64,000 nucleotides of DNA from Tunturiibacter empetritectus (lineage in GTDB: Bacteria; Acidobacteriota; Terriglobia; Terriglobales; Acidobacteriaceae): NCBI RefSeq assembly GCF_014201375.1, contig NZ_JACHDZ010000001.1, positions 411,110 to 475,109 of the forward strand. Reading direction: 5' to 3'. The number at the start of each line of letters is the position of its first letter. Position 1 is the stretch's first letter. The position numbers and the translations under genes were made by a program. The notes under the pieces are model-generated. The model was not told where the DNA came from. It saw only the letters and a program-made list of their open reading frames with translations, and made no database searches. Shown here one piece after another: positions 26,613-34,212 of this stretch.

Positions 26613-27692
26613 ATGTACTTTTCCGGCTCGCGTGTTAAACGAGGTGTGTTTTGCTGCCAGACTCTGATTGCGTTCCTCGTTGCGGGCTGCTCTCATCCGA
26701 CAATGATAGTGACTGGGCCAGGGCCTGCGGCAACTGCGCCCTCTTTACCGGGACTTCCTTTTTACACGAAACATGGCGTGTGCAAGAGGGAGACGGTGTG
26801 GGTGGAGCCGCAGTACACGCTTAGTATCTCCGTGACTGCTGACAAACAGCTTCCGGTTACGAAGACCATGACGGTGACGCGGCAGGCTTATCTGAACGAT
26901 GAAGTTCAGACGCTTATAACGGCGATGAATGCTTTGTCGGGCGAACATAAGGTTGATGCGAACGACGCCAGGGAATGCCCATCGAGCGTGGGGGCTGTTT
27001 GGGATAGAGTGGCTGGCAACAAGTCGTACTCTCCTGTCGCTGGGTTGGAGACTAGTGGTGGGCTGGGAGCTGCGGAAGGGGCTGGGAATATTGTTCGGGT
27101 GGGAGATAGTGCAGCGGTTGTTACGGAGGTGGACTACAAGAATGTCTACTACCTGAATACGAAGTCTCCGTGGATTGGGACGGCGCAGGTGAATGCGAAG
27201 CTGGGTAGCGATGGGACACTCACAGAGGCAAGTGCACAGGTTGACGATGAGACCTGGTCTACGATTCTGAACGCCGCTACGTCTCTGGTGGGCGATTTTT
27301 TTGGTGCCGGGTCTGGTGCGAGCGCACCTGCGGCAGCGTCTGCTCCCGCGGCTGCTGCCGCGCATACTGCAGAAGTAGTCCCGGAGAGAAGAGGTTTCTC
27401 CTGTCCTGCGCTGGCGGGTTGGCCAACGCCTACGGGGTCGTTCAGTTATAAGTATGGTCTGACGACGACTGTCTATAAGCATGATCATACGGAGTTGTCG
27501 GAGTTAGATAAGCCTTGCGAGACGACCCGGGAGGGTGTTGTTGGTGGCAACTTTACGGTTGTCGCAGAGGCGCCGGATGCGAAGGAGAAGAAGGACGACT
27601 CGGATACCATCTCGGTCAAAGGAGCGATCAAGCTGCCTAAGAAGAGTTCGGATGATAAGGCCAAGGGGACAGCAGGGAAGCAGGAGCAGTAG
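26613..27692 (+). CDS. Hypothetical lipoprotein
   Basis: 359 residues with a lipoprotein signal: basic start, hydrophobic LIAFLVAGC and lipid-acceptor Cys near residue 27 (VAGC lipobox). The mature protein has a beta-rich N-terminal half (YTLSISVTADKQLPVTKTMTVTRQAYL), an Ala/Ser-rich linker (GASAPAAASAPAAAAAH) at about 240-260 and a charged Lys-rich C-terminus. It has no recognisable domain and is probably anchored in a membrane facing the periplasm. The start at 26613 has GGAGG five bases upstream; the longer frame from 26574 would put 13 residues before it. The lipocalin-like gene follows 29 bp downstream. Confidence 0.72.
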   Translation: MYFSGSRVKRGVFCCQTLIAFLVAGCSHPTMIVTGPGPAATAPSLPGLPFYTKHGVCKRETVWVEPQYTLSISVTADKQLPVTKTMTVTRQAYLNDEVQTLITAMNALSGEHKVDANDARECPSSVGAVWDRVAGNKSYSPVAGLETSGGLGAAEGAGNIVRVGDSAAVVTEVDYKNVYYLNTKSPWIGTAQVNAKLGSDGTLTEASAQVDDETWSTILNAATSLVGDFFGAGSGASAPAAASAPAAAAAHTAEVVPERRGFSCPALAGWPTPTGSFSYKYGLTTTVYKHDHTELSELDKPCETTREGVVGGNFTVVAEAPDAKEKKDDSDTISVKGAIKLPKKSSDDKAKGTAGKQEQ

Positions 27693-27721
27693 CGTTGAAG
27701 GGAGTCGATCGGGAGGAAGCC

Positions 27722-28249
27722 GTGCAGAGACGCAAATTGGGAAGCAGCAATCTGGAAGTATCAGCCATTGGATTCAAGGTTCTCTTTGCGTTCGCGGCTG
27801 CCGTTTTTGCGTTCGGTGGATTTGCGCAGGCCCAGGCGGTGACGAAAGGAGGCGAGAGGAACTCAACGAAAGAGAGGCTGATTGGCGCATGGCATCTGGT
27901 GTATCTCGATGCACCTGGACCTGATGGAAGACCTGTGTCTATCCCGCAGCCGCAGGGGATGTTGATCTATACGCGCGATGGACATATGTCCGTGCAGCTG
28001 ATGTATCCGAAGTCAGCGAACGCGCAATCCAACGAATACGTTCGGAACGGATATGAGGCGTCCTTCGGCAGGTTCGACGTGGATGAAGCGGCACATACCT
28101 TGACGCATCATGTTCAGGGATCGGTGACGCGCGAGTTATTGGTTGGAAGAGACTTGCCGCGCCACTATCAGTTCACGGATGACGGGCACCTGATCATCCG
28201 GTCTACACGGCCTGAGGAACACTGGTCGGTGACTTGGGAGCACTACTAG
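27722..28249 (+). CDS. Exported lipocalin-like protein with aldo/keto-reductase N-terminal graft
   Basis: 175 residues from GTG 27722 (GGGAGG just upstream). The first 16 residues, QRRKLGSSNLEVSAIGF, are the canonical opening of aldo/keto reductases, with their own ribosome-binding site. At about 27777 the sequence switches to a signal-peptide core (VLFAFAAAVFAFGGFAQAQA) and then a lipocalin-like domain (RLIGAWHLVYLDAPGPDGRP, PQGMLIYTRDGHMSVQLM, YEASFGRFDVDEAAHTLTHHV). Recombination or deletion has joined the start of a reductase gene to a secreted lipocalin gene, probably keeping the reductase's expression signals. Export may be impaired by the longer N-region. Confidence 0.7.
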   Translation: MQRRKLGSSNLEVSAIGFKVLFAFAAAVFAFGGFAQAQAVTKGGERNSTKERLIGAWHLVYLDAPGPDGRPVSIPQPQGMLIYTRDGHMSVQLMYPKSANAQSNEYVRNGYEASFGRFDVDEAAHTLTHHVQGSVTRELLVGRDLPRHYQFTDDGHLIIRSTRPEEHWSVTWEHY

Positions 28250-28270
28250 ATAGGACTGCAAGAGAACTCT

Positions 28271-28819
28271 CTATCGAGCCGCAGCCAGTTCCATCGGATG
28301 GTCCTTGCCGGCTTCATGGGCGGTTGAAGAATGCGGCATGTGGCTAATCCCCTTGCTGTGTTGTCGCGGCGAACAGCCCATCGTCCTCCTGAAGGCTTTG
28401 CCGAAGGCTCTTTCGGATTCGTAACCAAGCGATGAGGCGATTGCGGAGATGGAATCATCTGAACTCTTGAGCCTGTCTCCGGCCAGCAGCATGCGCCAAC
28501 GCGTCAGGTACTCCATGGGGGTCGCCCCGACTGTCTCTTTGAACCTTAGAGCAAAGATCGATCGCGACATACCGACACGCTCGGCTAGTTTCTGTAGTGT
28601 CCAGGGATGCCCGGGATCGTCGTGCATGCAGGTGATCGCTGCGCTCATCTGTTTATCTGCCAGTGCGAAGAGCCAGCCGACGCCCCGTGTGGTCCCATCT
28701 TTCAGGTGCAGCCGAAGGGCTTGAACGAGCATCATGCAGGCGAGTTGTTGCGCGATCAAAGAGCCACCCGGCTGCGGGTTGCGCACCTCCTCCTTCATGC
28801 GCTCCAGCGACCAACGCAT
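28271..28819 (-). CDS. AraC-family regulator, N-terminally truncated
   Basis: 182 residues: the C-terminal half of a cupin-AraC regulator, with the linker segment MRWSLERMKEEVRNPQPGGS and LACMMLVQALRLHL, then the double helix-turn-helix (LQKLAERVGMSRSIFALRFKETVG, ISAIASSLGYESERAFGKAFRRTMGCSP). Full proteins of this type have about 300 residues with an N-terminal cupin; here the cupin is absent. Upstream, the frame stays open for 36 codons back to the stop of the epimerase gene, and the homologous QST before MRW suggests that the 5' part was deleted. It may still bind DNA but has probably lost its sensor. It converges on the lipocalin-like gene. Confidence 0.75.
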   Translation of the reverse strand: MRWSLERMKEEVRNPQPGGSLIAQQLACMMLVQALRLHLKDGTTRGVGWLFALADKQMSAAITCMHDDPGHPWTLQKLAERVGMSRSIFALRFKETVGATPMEYLTRWRMLLAGDRLKSSDDSISAIASSLGYESERAFGKAFRRTMGCSPRQHSKGISHMPHSSTAHEAGKDHPMELAAAR

Positions 28820-28927
28820 CGTCGACTGGCCCTGGCCTGATTGCCGATCTCGAACAGATGCGCTACTTCTAAGCCTGAAACAGATTGCGCACCAGCAGTG
28901 ACTTTGCGCTGCTGGTGGCCACCCGCC

Positions 28928-29869
28928 CTAAAAGTCCAGTGTGATGTGGGAGTAAACGGGGTCGCAGAAGGTGATTTTGAGCGCCTCATCGAGGGGTGTC
29001 GCCTGGACGCCAAAGATAGACGGCCAGTCGATGACCTCGAAGACATCCGGTGTTACGAGCGCCTTGAGTTGACCGACGGTGAATGCGGGATTGCGATCGA
29101 AGAGGGCGTTCAACGCCAGCAAAGACCAAAAGAGGCTATATGGGATACGCTGGATGCGGGTTTTGGCTCCTGTTGCTTTTTTGACCGCCCGGATGAGGTC
29201 GATGTAGTCGATGCGTTCCCGCCCGGTGATGTTATAGGCTCCGGTGGCCTCGGTGTTGATGGCTGATGCGATGATTTCGCAGAAGTCCCCAACGAAGAGA
29301 GGTTGGCGCAGATATCTTCCTGAACCCGGGATGGGGAAGACAGGGGTTCGCTGCATGAAGCGAGCCAACCAGCCAACATGCTTGCGGTCGAACCAACCAA
29401 ACATGAGGGTGGGACGAACGATAATCTGCTTAATTCCGGATGCGTCGACAAGAGCCTCCTGGGCTTTCTTTGTCTCCGTGTAGTGATCCACGGCCATGGA
29501 GTTGACCACGGAAGAGGAGATACTGACGAGGTAGGGCACTTTGTGTCGCAGCGCCGCCTCCAGCAGTCTCTCCGTTGCCCGGATGTTATTGCGCACAAAG
29601 TCTTCGGGCAAAAGTCCTCCGATTTGCGCATGACCGATAACGAGCACGTCACAACCGGCGAGTTCGGTCTGCCAATCTGTGCTTTTCTCGTCGGAGGCCA
29701 GGTCGTACTCCAGCACCCGGAGCGCAGGATGGGATTTACGGAGAATCGCGGTGTTGACCGGATGCTTATCGATCGCAACGATATTGGTTAGTTCGCTCGA
29801 GAGGAGGCGTGGAATCAGATTTTGGCCGACGAGGCCCGCCGCGCCGGTGATTACGATCTTTTTGTTCAT
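28928..29869 (-). CDS. NAD-dependent epimerase/dehydratase (extended SDR)
   Basis: 313 residues with a Rossmann fold: nucleotide-binding GAAGLVGQNLIPRLL at the N-terminus, DYDLASDE-type acidic residues, active-site Ser region (SISSSVVNSM) and Tyr-Lys pair in DHYTETKKAQE. The C-terminal half binds substrate (GRYLRQPLFVGDFCEIIASAI, GAYNITGRERIDYIDLIRAV). It probably acts on a nucleotide sugar or similar; the substrate is not evident. It lies upstream of the truncated AraC gene on the same strand; a repeat element lies immediately upstream of its start. Confidence 0.88.
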   Translation of the reverse strand: MNKKIVITGAAGLVGQNLIPRLLSSELTNIVAIDKHPVNTAILRKSHPALRVLEYDLASDEKSTDWQTELAGCDVLVIGHAQIGGLLPEDFVRNNIRATERLLEAALRHKVPYLVSISSSVVNSMAVDHYTETKKAQEALVDASGIKQIIVRPTLMFGWFDRKHVGWLARFMQRTPVFPIPGSGRYLRQPLFVGDFCEIIASAINTEATGAYNITGRERIDYIDLIRAVKKATGAKTRIQRIPYSLFWSLLALNALFDRNPAFTVGQLKALVTPDVFEVIDWPSIFGVQATPLDEALKITFCDPVYSHITLDF

Positions 29870-29881
29870 TGTCAGTTACTT

Positions 29882-29965
29882 GGATTTTATCGTGAGGGGA
29901 GGAGGGCGGTTCGTACTTTCGCACGAAATGCCACCCGAGATGTGGGTTGGGTTTTATGTATGGCT
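29882..29965. repeat. Diverged REP-like unit
   Basis: A shortened, diverged copy of the units around the RAYT gene: GGATTTTATCG, then the hairpin arms TTCGTAC and GCACGAA, and ending GGTTTTATGTATGG. The central hairpin CCCACTCATGC...GCATGAATGGGG is deleted. It abuts copy 2 of the other dispersed repeat. Confidence 0.65.
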
Positions 29966-29975
29966 GCACGGCTAG

Positions 29976-30169
29976 ATTTTTTTTGGGTGGTGAATTGTGG
30001 TTTTTTGCAGGGGATTTTGCGAAAAATGGGTGTTTTGTGGTGGTTTTTTGATGGTGCGAAGGTGGTGGAATGCGTGGTAAACGTGGTGTTTTGGCAGTCA
30101 CTTTTTCGGGGTCGAAAGATGCGCCAGATTTTTGGGATTTATTCTAGGCGCTTCCCGTTTTGGGAAATG
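29976..30169. repeat. Dispersed repeat, copy 2
   Basis: Second copy of the T/G-rich element found at 22516-22711, same orientation, with the same conserved core (GGTGGAATGCGTGGTAAACG). It fills the gap between the epimerase gene and the Tat-exported gene and ends with CTTCCCGTTTTGGGAA, a small inverted repeat present in both copies. Confidence 0.75.
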
Positions 30170-30177
30170 AGTGGTTG

Positions 30178-30933
30178 TTATTTGGGGCATGCGTCGGAGC
30201 AGTAAGACGCGGTCATTAGAAAGCCGACCGACGCGATGGCGCATCCGATTCCAACGGTTCCGCCGCAGATGATGAGAGCGCCGAGACCAGAGATTCCGTT
30301 GCACAGGGCGTGACAGTTGCGCTCGGCCCAAACGTGAGGGTGGTCCTCTTTTTCGGGGTGGATGCCAGTGGTCTTCTCCAAGCCTTGGACCTTGTCCTGG
30401 ACCGGGCCATTGAGCGGGGCGAGTTGCTCCTTGAGGTTGCCGGGCAGGACAGAGTCGAGTGAGGGAGGATATTTTGTGTCGGGGTTTGACGAACTGCCGA
30501 TTGAGCCGGAGAACTCCTGCTTCTTGCCTGCCTGCTGCTGGAGGACAACTCTGAAGGTGACCTGTGGGGGCTGGTCGGGTTGAGTGGGGGATTGTTTTGC
30601 GTTGACCTGGATGTAGTAGGTGAACCCGTGCCCATCGGTCAGGGTTTGAGAGGTGAATGCCTCGGTGGGCGAGGTATTGATGAGGGTTGTGCTGGTCTCG
30701 AAGAGCTTTGCGCCGTCTTTGGTGAGGACGATGTGGACGACGTCGCGGCCGTTCTGCCTGGTTTCGGTGATGTGCATGTCGACGCCGCCGGCGCTGATGG
30801 TCTGGGCGGTGGTCTGGTATGGGATGGGCTTGCTGGATGGTGTCTGCCCGAGGGCTTCCATGGTGGCGCTTGCGACGAGGGTAGAGATGACGAGGCGAAG
30901 GGCTTCGCGGCGGGTGAGTTTGACGGGGGACAT
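30178..30933 (-). CDS. Tat-exported protein with cysteine-rich hydrophobic C-terminus (bacteriocin-precursor-like)
   Basis: 251 residues. The N-terminus is a Tat-type signal (LTRREALRLVISTLVASATMEALGQ). The middle (about 40-200) is a soluble, Cys-free beta-rich domain. The last 48 residues hold all six mature cysteines (207, 211, 223, 231, 245, 249) around a Gly-rich hydrophobic core (ISGLGALIICGGTVGIGCAI). Known for comparison: halocin C8 precursors are Tat-exported, about 283 residues, with a soluble immunity domain and a C-terminal Cys-rich hydrophobic peptide. The match here is in architecture, not proven homology. The start is 30933, with AGGAG ten bases upstream; the frame to 31005 has no site. 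It lies next to a RAYT gene and repeats. Confidence 0.6.
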   Translation of the reverse strand: MSPVKLTRREALRLVISTLVASATMEALGQTPSSKPIPYQTTAQTISAGGVDMHITETRQNGRDVVHIVLTKDGAKLFETSTTLINTSPTEAFTSQTLTDGHGFTYYIQVNAKQSPTQPDQPPQVTFRVVLQQQAGKKQEFSGSIGSSSNPDTKYPPSLDSVLPGNLKEQLAPLNGPVQDKVQGLEKTTGIHPEKEDHPHVWAERNCHALCNGISGLGALIICGGTVGIGCAIASVGFLMTASYCSDACPK

Positions 30934-31037
30934 TCTGTGCACACTCCTGAGCTCGGGGAGAGGTTGGCAGGGCCCGTTGTGCGAAGTGGAATTATTATCG
31001 CTCATTCTAATGTCGTGTCTCTCTGACGAGGCTCATT

Positions 31038-31553
31038 CTATCTTTCGGAGTGGCTCAGGAGTTGAGAGTGTTCACGGGCCGTCCAGTGGGATTCTATTTC
31101 GATTGGGCTGGGTTCCCCGGTGGCGTAGTGATTGAAGCTGCTCCAGCGGTAGTCTTCCGGACGGGCGACCAAACCTCTCGTTACCGGGTTGCGGTGGATG
31201 TAACGGACTTTCTCGACGAGTTTGGGTGTGGTGAAGACGTTGAAGTCGTAGTAGCGGGGCTGCCAGAATCGTTCGCCGGTGCCTTTGAGTAGCTTGGAAG
31301 ATTCTCCTTTGAGTACTCGGATCGTTGAGAAGAGTTGGTGATGCTCGGGTTCGCTGAGGAGGAGATGGACGTGCTCGGGCATGAGGACGTAGGCGTAGAT
31401 GGTGAAGTTATGGGAGCGGCGGGTTCGTTCGATGACTTGTTCGAGGATATCTTTGGATTTGGTGGATTCGAGGTAGGGAAGACGGTGGTAGCAGCTGAAG
31501 GTGATGAAGTGGAGTTGTCCTGTGTTCTGGCGTCGTTCTAAGCCTAAGGGCAT
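31038..31553 (-). CDS. REP-associated tyrosine transposase (RAYT, Y1/HUH family)
   Basis: 171 residues, the normal RAYT length. The metal-binding HUH motif is His61-Val-His63 in MPEHVHLLL, and the likely catalytic Tyr118 is in KVRYIHRNPVTRGLV, followed by the RAYT signature YRWSSF. RAYTs nick and join single-stranded DNA at REP hairpins and mobilise REP sequences rather than themselves. A REP-like unit overlaps its start codon, and five more follow within 2 kb along with a truncated copy of the gene, so this enzyme is probably responsible for the array. Confidence 0.92.
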   Translation of the reverse strand: MPLGLERRQNTGQLHFITFSCYHRLPYLESTKSKDILEQVIERTRRSHNFTIYAYVLMPEHVHLLLSEPEHHQLFSTIRVLKGESSKLLKGTGERFWQPRYYDFNVFTTPKLVEKVRYIHRNPVTRGLVARPEDYRWSSFNHYATGEPSPIEIESHWTAREHSQLLSHSER

Positions 31554-31680
31554 GGATGGATTTTATCGGCTCGGGCAGGAAAGCGGTTCGTGCTTTCGCA
31601 CGAATGCCCACTCATGCGGTGAGACTGCATGAATGGGGCACCCAAGGGTGTGGGTTGGTTTTATGTATGGGCCACCCGCC
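31531..31680. repeat. REP-like unit A (overlaps the RAYT start)
   Basis: About 150 bp: antisense of the first RAYT codons (CGTCGTTCTAAGCCTAAGGG), TTTTATCGG, a perfect 7-bp hairpin TTCGTGC-TTTC-GCACGAA, a longer imperfect hairpin (CCCACTCATGC ... GCATGAATGGGG), and the tail GGTTTTATGTATGGGCCACC. This copy is in the natural context upstream of the complete RAYT gene. Confidence 0.85.
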
Positions 31681-31708
31681 CACCCGCCACTGAGGGTACC
31701 GTTAGTTT

Positions 31709-32347
31709 TTAGCTATGGGCTAACCGTCGGCGGACAGCACCAGCAAACCCTAGTAGGCCTGTGCCCAAAAGAATCAAGCTTGAGGGTTCGGGTGTTGTCG
31801 TAACGATCATTTCTTGTGTCCAGGTGCCTCCGATTGAGGTGACGAATACTTCTCCGCCGTCTGTATCGAAGAACGGAGGGCATGGAGTGTAGATATCAAC
31901 CACGCAGCCCACTCCGGGGTCAGTGTAGGGAAGAATACTAGTGACTGGACCGATGGATTGAGTGAAATTAGGGATATACAAGTCGTACGGCATGGACAGG
32001 TCCCCGATGTCGTCCTGCTCCGATATCTCGAAGGCAGAGTAATGGAAGATCCCTAAGTCAGTCACATACGTTCCAATTCCCTCGATACTCAATGTAGAGG
32101 TCGTGCCTGGATAGCCGGTTCCGAATTCAAATGTGTTAGGGCCGACAAAGTTTCCACCGGCGATGAAACCCGCTATGGTGTCGGCAGAGTATGAAAGGGT
32201 CAGTGTAATCAACTTGTTCGTAAAAGTTTGATTATTGAATGAGCCGCTGGCATCTTCAGAGACGATGAAGGTGACTCCATCAGCATGGGCAAGCGAGGAT
32301 GTTCCGAGGATCGTAGCGGCGGCCAAGGCAAGGGTAAGTAAGCGCAT
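31709..32347 (-). CDS. PEP-CTERM secreted protein
   Basis: 212 residues: signal peptide (LLTLALAAATILGTSSLAHA), a beta-rich exported domain with a Cys pair (GVGCVVDIYTPCPP), and a C-terminal sorting tag: TPEPSS, hydrophobic LILLGTGLLGFAGAV and basic RRR. The tag is recognised by an exosortase that cleaves and displays the protein; no exosortase is in this window. The start at 32347 has TGGAG upstream. It lies between REP-like units A and B. Confidence 0.88.
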   Translation of the reverse strand: MRLLTLALAAATILGTSSLAHADGVTFIVSEDASGSFNNQTFTNKLITLTLSYSADTIAGFIAGGNFVGPNTFEFGTGYPGTTSTLSIEGIGTYVTDLGIFHYSAFEISEQDDIGDLSMPYDLYIPNFTQSIGPVTSILPYTDPGVGCVVDIYTPCPPFFDTDGGEVFVTSIGGTWTQEMIVTTTPEPSSLILLGTGLLGFAGAVRRRLAHS

Positions 32348-32504
32348 ATAAAGCTCCACTAGTGCTTGAAATTGTGGCTCGGATCTGGACAGACCCTATG
32401 CGCTATCGATGTGCAAAATCGAGGAAAAAATTAGGAAAGAGTTTAGTCAGCCCTAGACTCTGTGCCATACGAAGAACGGACAGTGGAGTTGTTCTGTGTT
32501 CTGG

Positions 32505-32654
32505 CGTCGTTCTAAAGCCTAAGGGCATGGTTGGATTTTATCGGTTGGGGAGGGAAGGCGGTTCGTGCTTCCGCACGAATGCCCACTCATGCGGTGAGAC
32601 TGCATGAATGGGGCACCCGAGGTTGTGGCTGGTTTTATGTATGGGCCACCCGCC
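32505..32654. repeat. REP-like unit B
   Basis: Complete unit, hairpin loop TTCC instead of TTTC. It is preceded (from about 32481) by a further about 25 bp matching antisense RAYT codons (GTGGAGTTGTTCTGTGTTCT), showing that this copy once carried more of the gene. Confidence 0.85.
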
Positions 32655-32803
32655 GTCGTTCTAAGCCTAAGGGCATGGTTGGATTTTATCGGGTGGGGAG
32701 GAAAGGCGGTTCGTGCTTCCGCACGAATGCCCACTCATGCGGTGAGACTGCATGAATGGGGCACCCGAGGTTGTGAATTGGTTTTATGTATGGGCCACCC
32801 GCC
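32654..32803. repeat. REP-like unit C plus partial tail duplication
   Basis: A complete unit directly joined to unit B (loop TTCC). Its tail is duplicated at 32803-32844 (GAGGTGTGGCTTGGTTTTAT...), after which the truncated RAYT copy begins. Confidence 0.85.
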
Positions 32804-32844
32804 CACCCGAGGTGTGGCTTGGTTTTATGTATGGGCCACCCGCC

Positions 32845-33043
32845 TGAGGAGGAGATGGACGTGCTCGGGCATGAGGACGTAGGCGTAGATGGTGACGTTA
32901 TCGGAGCGGCGGGTTCGTTCGATGACTTGTTCGAGGATGTCTTTGGATTTGGCGGATTCGAGGTAGGGAAGACGGTGGTAGCAGCTGAAGGTGATGAAGT
33001 GGAGTTGTCCTGTGTTCTGGCGTCGTTCTAAGCCTAAGGGCAT
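32845..33043 (-). pseudogene. Truncated RAYT copy (first 66 codons)
   Basis: 199 bp matching codons 1-66 of the complete RAYT gene with about five differences (roughly 97% identity by eye). The frame is intact up to the HUH motif (MPEHVHLLL) and then runs into repeat unit C, so Tyr118 and the rest are missing. The high identity indicates recent duplication. It has no catalytic tyrosine and cannot be active. Confidence 0.85.
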
Positions 33044-33168
33044 GATTGGATTTTATCGGGTGGGGAGGGAGGCGGTTCGTGCTTCCGCACGAATGCCCAC
33101 TCATGCGGTGAGACTGCATGAATGGGGCACCCAAGGGTGTGGGTGGTTTTATGTATGGGCCACCCGCC
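33021..33168. repeat. REP-like unit D
   Basis: Complete unit overlapping the start of the truncated RAYT copy exactly as unit A overlaps the full gene; hairpin loop TTCC. Confidence 0.85.
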
Positions 33169-33313
33169 GTCGTTCTAAGCCTAAGGGCATCGTTGGATTT
33201 TATCGCTGGGGAGGGAAGGCGGTTCGTGCTTTCGCACGAATGCCCACTCATGCGGTGAGGCTGCATGAATGGGGCACCCAAGGTGGATTGGTTTTGTGTA
33301 TGGGCCACCCGCC
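33168..33313. repeat. REP-like unit E
   Basis: Complete unit directly joined to D; hairpin loop TTTC, slightly shortened tail (AAGGTGGATTGGTTTTGTGT). Confidence 0.85.
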
Positions 33314-33339
33314 CTATCACTGCGGGCGGTTACTTCCCG

Positions 33340-33467
33340 AATTTTATCGGCTGGGGAGGGAGGGCGGTTCGTGCTTCAGCACGAATGCCCACTCATGCTG
33401 TGACTGCATGAGTGGAGCACCCAAGAGTGTGGGTAGGTTTTATGTATGGGCCACGCGCCCACCCGCC
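33340..33467. repeat. REP-like unit F
   Basis: A unit lacking the antisense RAYT start. Its first hairpin keeps both 7-base arms with loop TTCA; the second hairpin is shortened. It is the last unit before the operon at 33498-34692. Confidence 0.8.
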
Positions 33468-33497
33468 CCATCACCTCGTCCGCCACCAGACTTATGT

Positions 33498-33707
33498 CTA
33501 CTTCTGGCGCATCAGCAACCAGACGATCAGAAACCCAGCTATGAAGATTGCGATCTCAACGAAGAGTACCCTTGGCGAGAAGAGGAGCACTCCGGTAACT
33601 CCTATAGTTCCATGTTTAGGCGCTAGCTTGCTGAGCCAAATGATAGAAATCACATAAGACAATAGCAACGCTGCGAAACCTCCGAAGATTGATTTCACAT
33701 AGATCAT
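33498..33707 (-). CDS. Small two-helix membrane protein
   Basis: 69 residues: two predicted membrane helices (FGGFAALLLSYVISIIWL and FVEIAIFIAGFLIVWLLM) separated by a loop of about 17 residues, ending RQK. I do not recognise the family. The start at 33707 has AAGGA seven bases upstream; the longer frame to 33791 would overlap the preceding gene. It is the third gene of a minus-strand operon, ten bases after the end of the frameshifted secreted gene. Confidence 0.7.
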   Translation of the reverse strand: MIYVKSIFGGFAALLLSYVISIIWLSKLAPKHGTIGVTGVLLFSPRVLFVEIAIFIAGFLIVWLLMRQK

Positions 33708-33717
33708 TGTAGATTCC

Positions 33718-34212
33718 TTAATTACACGGACCGGGACCGCTCGCTTGCGTCTCGACGGTAACCCCAGGTAGGCATACTCCACCAATAACAACAGAACGTG
33801 CTTTTATATAGCTCGGACAACCCATCGAAAATAGAACCCCGACACTACTCGTGCAGGTCGGTGTACCTGTTGAGCAAGCGAGGAGAGTGTAATGGCAAAG
33901 ACCATTTACTACTAGAGGAGGACCAGCCCAGTACGTATCTGCAATACGAAACAATGCTGAGGTGAGGACAACGGTTCCATAACCATCACAGCCGGGCCAG
34001 TTCAGTTCATGGCTGGAACTTATCGTAACGATTCCGCTGCTAGTAGAACTACTTCGGTGGATAAGTGCAAATGTTTTCGATGGTTGGATAGTCAACCGAG
34101 TCACTGGCTTCGAACCAATCTCGATTAAGCGGATCGCACTGTCCCCATTGTGCAAAAGCATGGCTAGTTGAAGCAAGCAATATAACAATGAAGATTGCAT
34201 ACTTGATCATTT
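33718..34212 (-). pseudogene. Secreted hypothetical protein, split by a frameshift
   Basis: The ATG at 34212 has a strong GAGGAG site and encodes a good signal peptide (YAIFIVILLASTSHAFAQ), but this frame stops at about 34051 after 53 codons. The mature-looking domain continues in the neighbouring frame to 33718 (ALIHRSSSTSSGIVTISSS, GYGTVVLTSALFRIA, LCHYTLLACSTGTPTC), Cys-rich and beta-like. One shift between about 34090 and 34150 would restore a protein of about 165 residues. The ATG overlaps the stop of the upstream gene (ATGA), so it was translationally coupled. A sequencing error or programmed shift cannot be excluded. Confidence 0.6.

Noticed and set aside
31038..31553. Classical insertion sequence
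   Set aside because: No terminal inverted repeats or target duplications flank the gene; the protein is a RAYT, which does not form a classical IS.
32505..33467. Regularly spaced repeats as a possible CRISPR array
   Set aside because: Units are about 150 bp, nearly contiguous, contain coding sequence of RAYT and lack unique spacers; no cas gene nearby.
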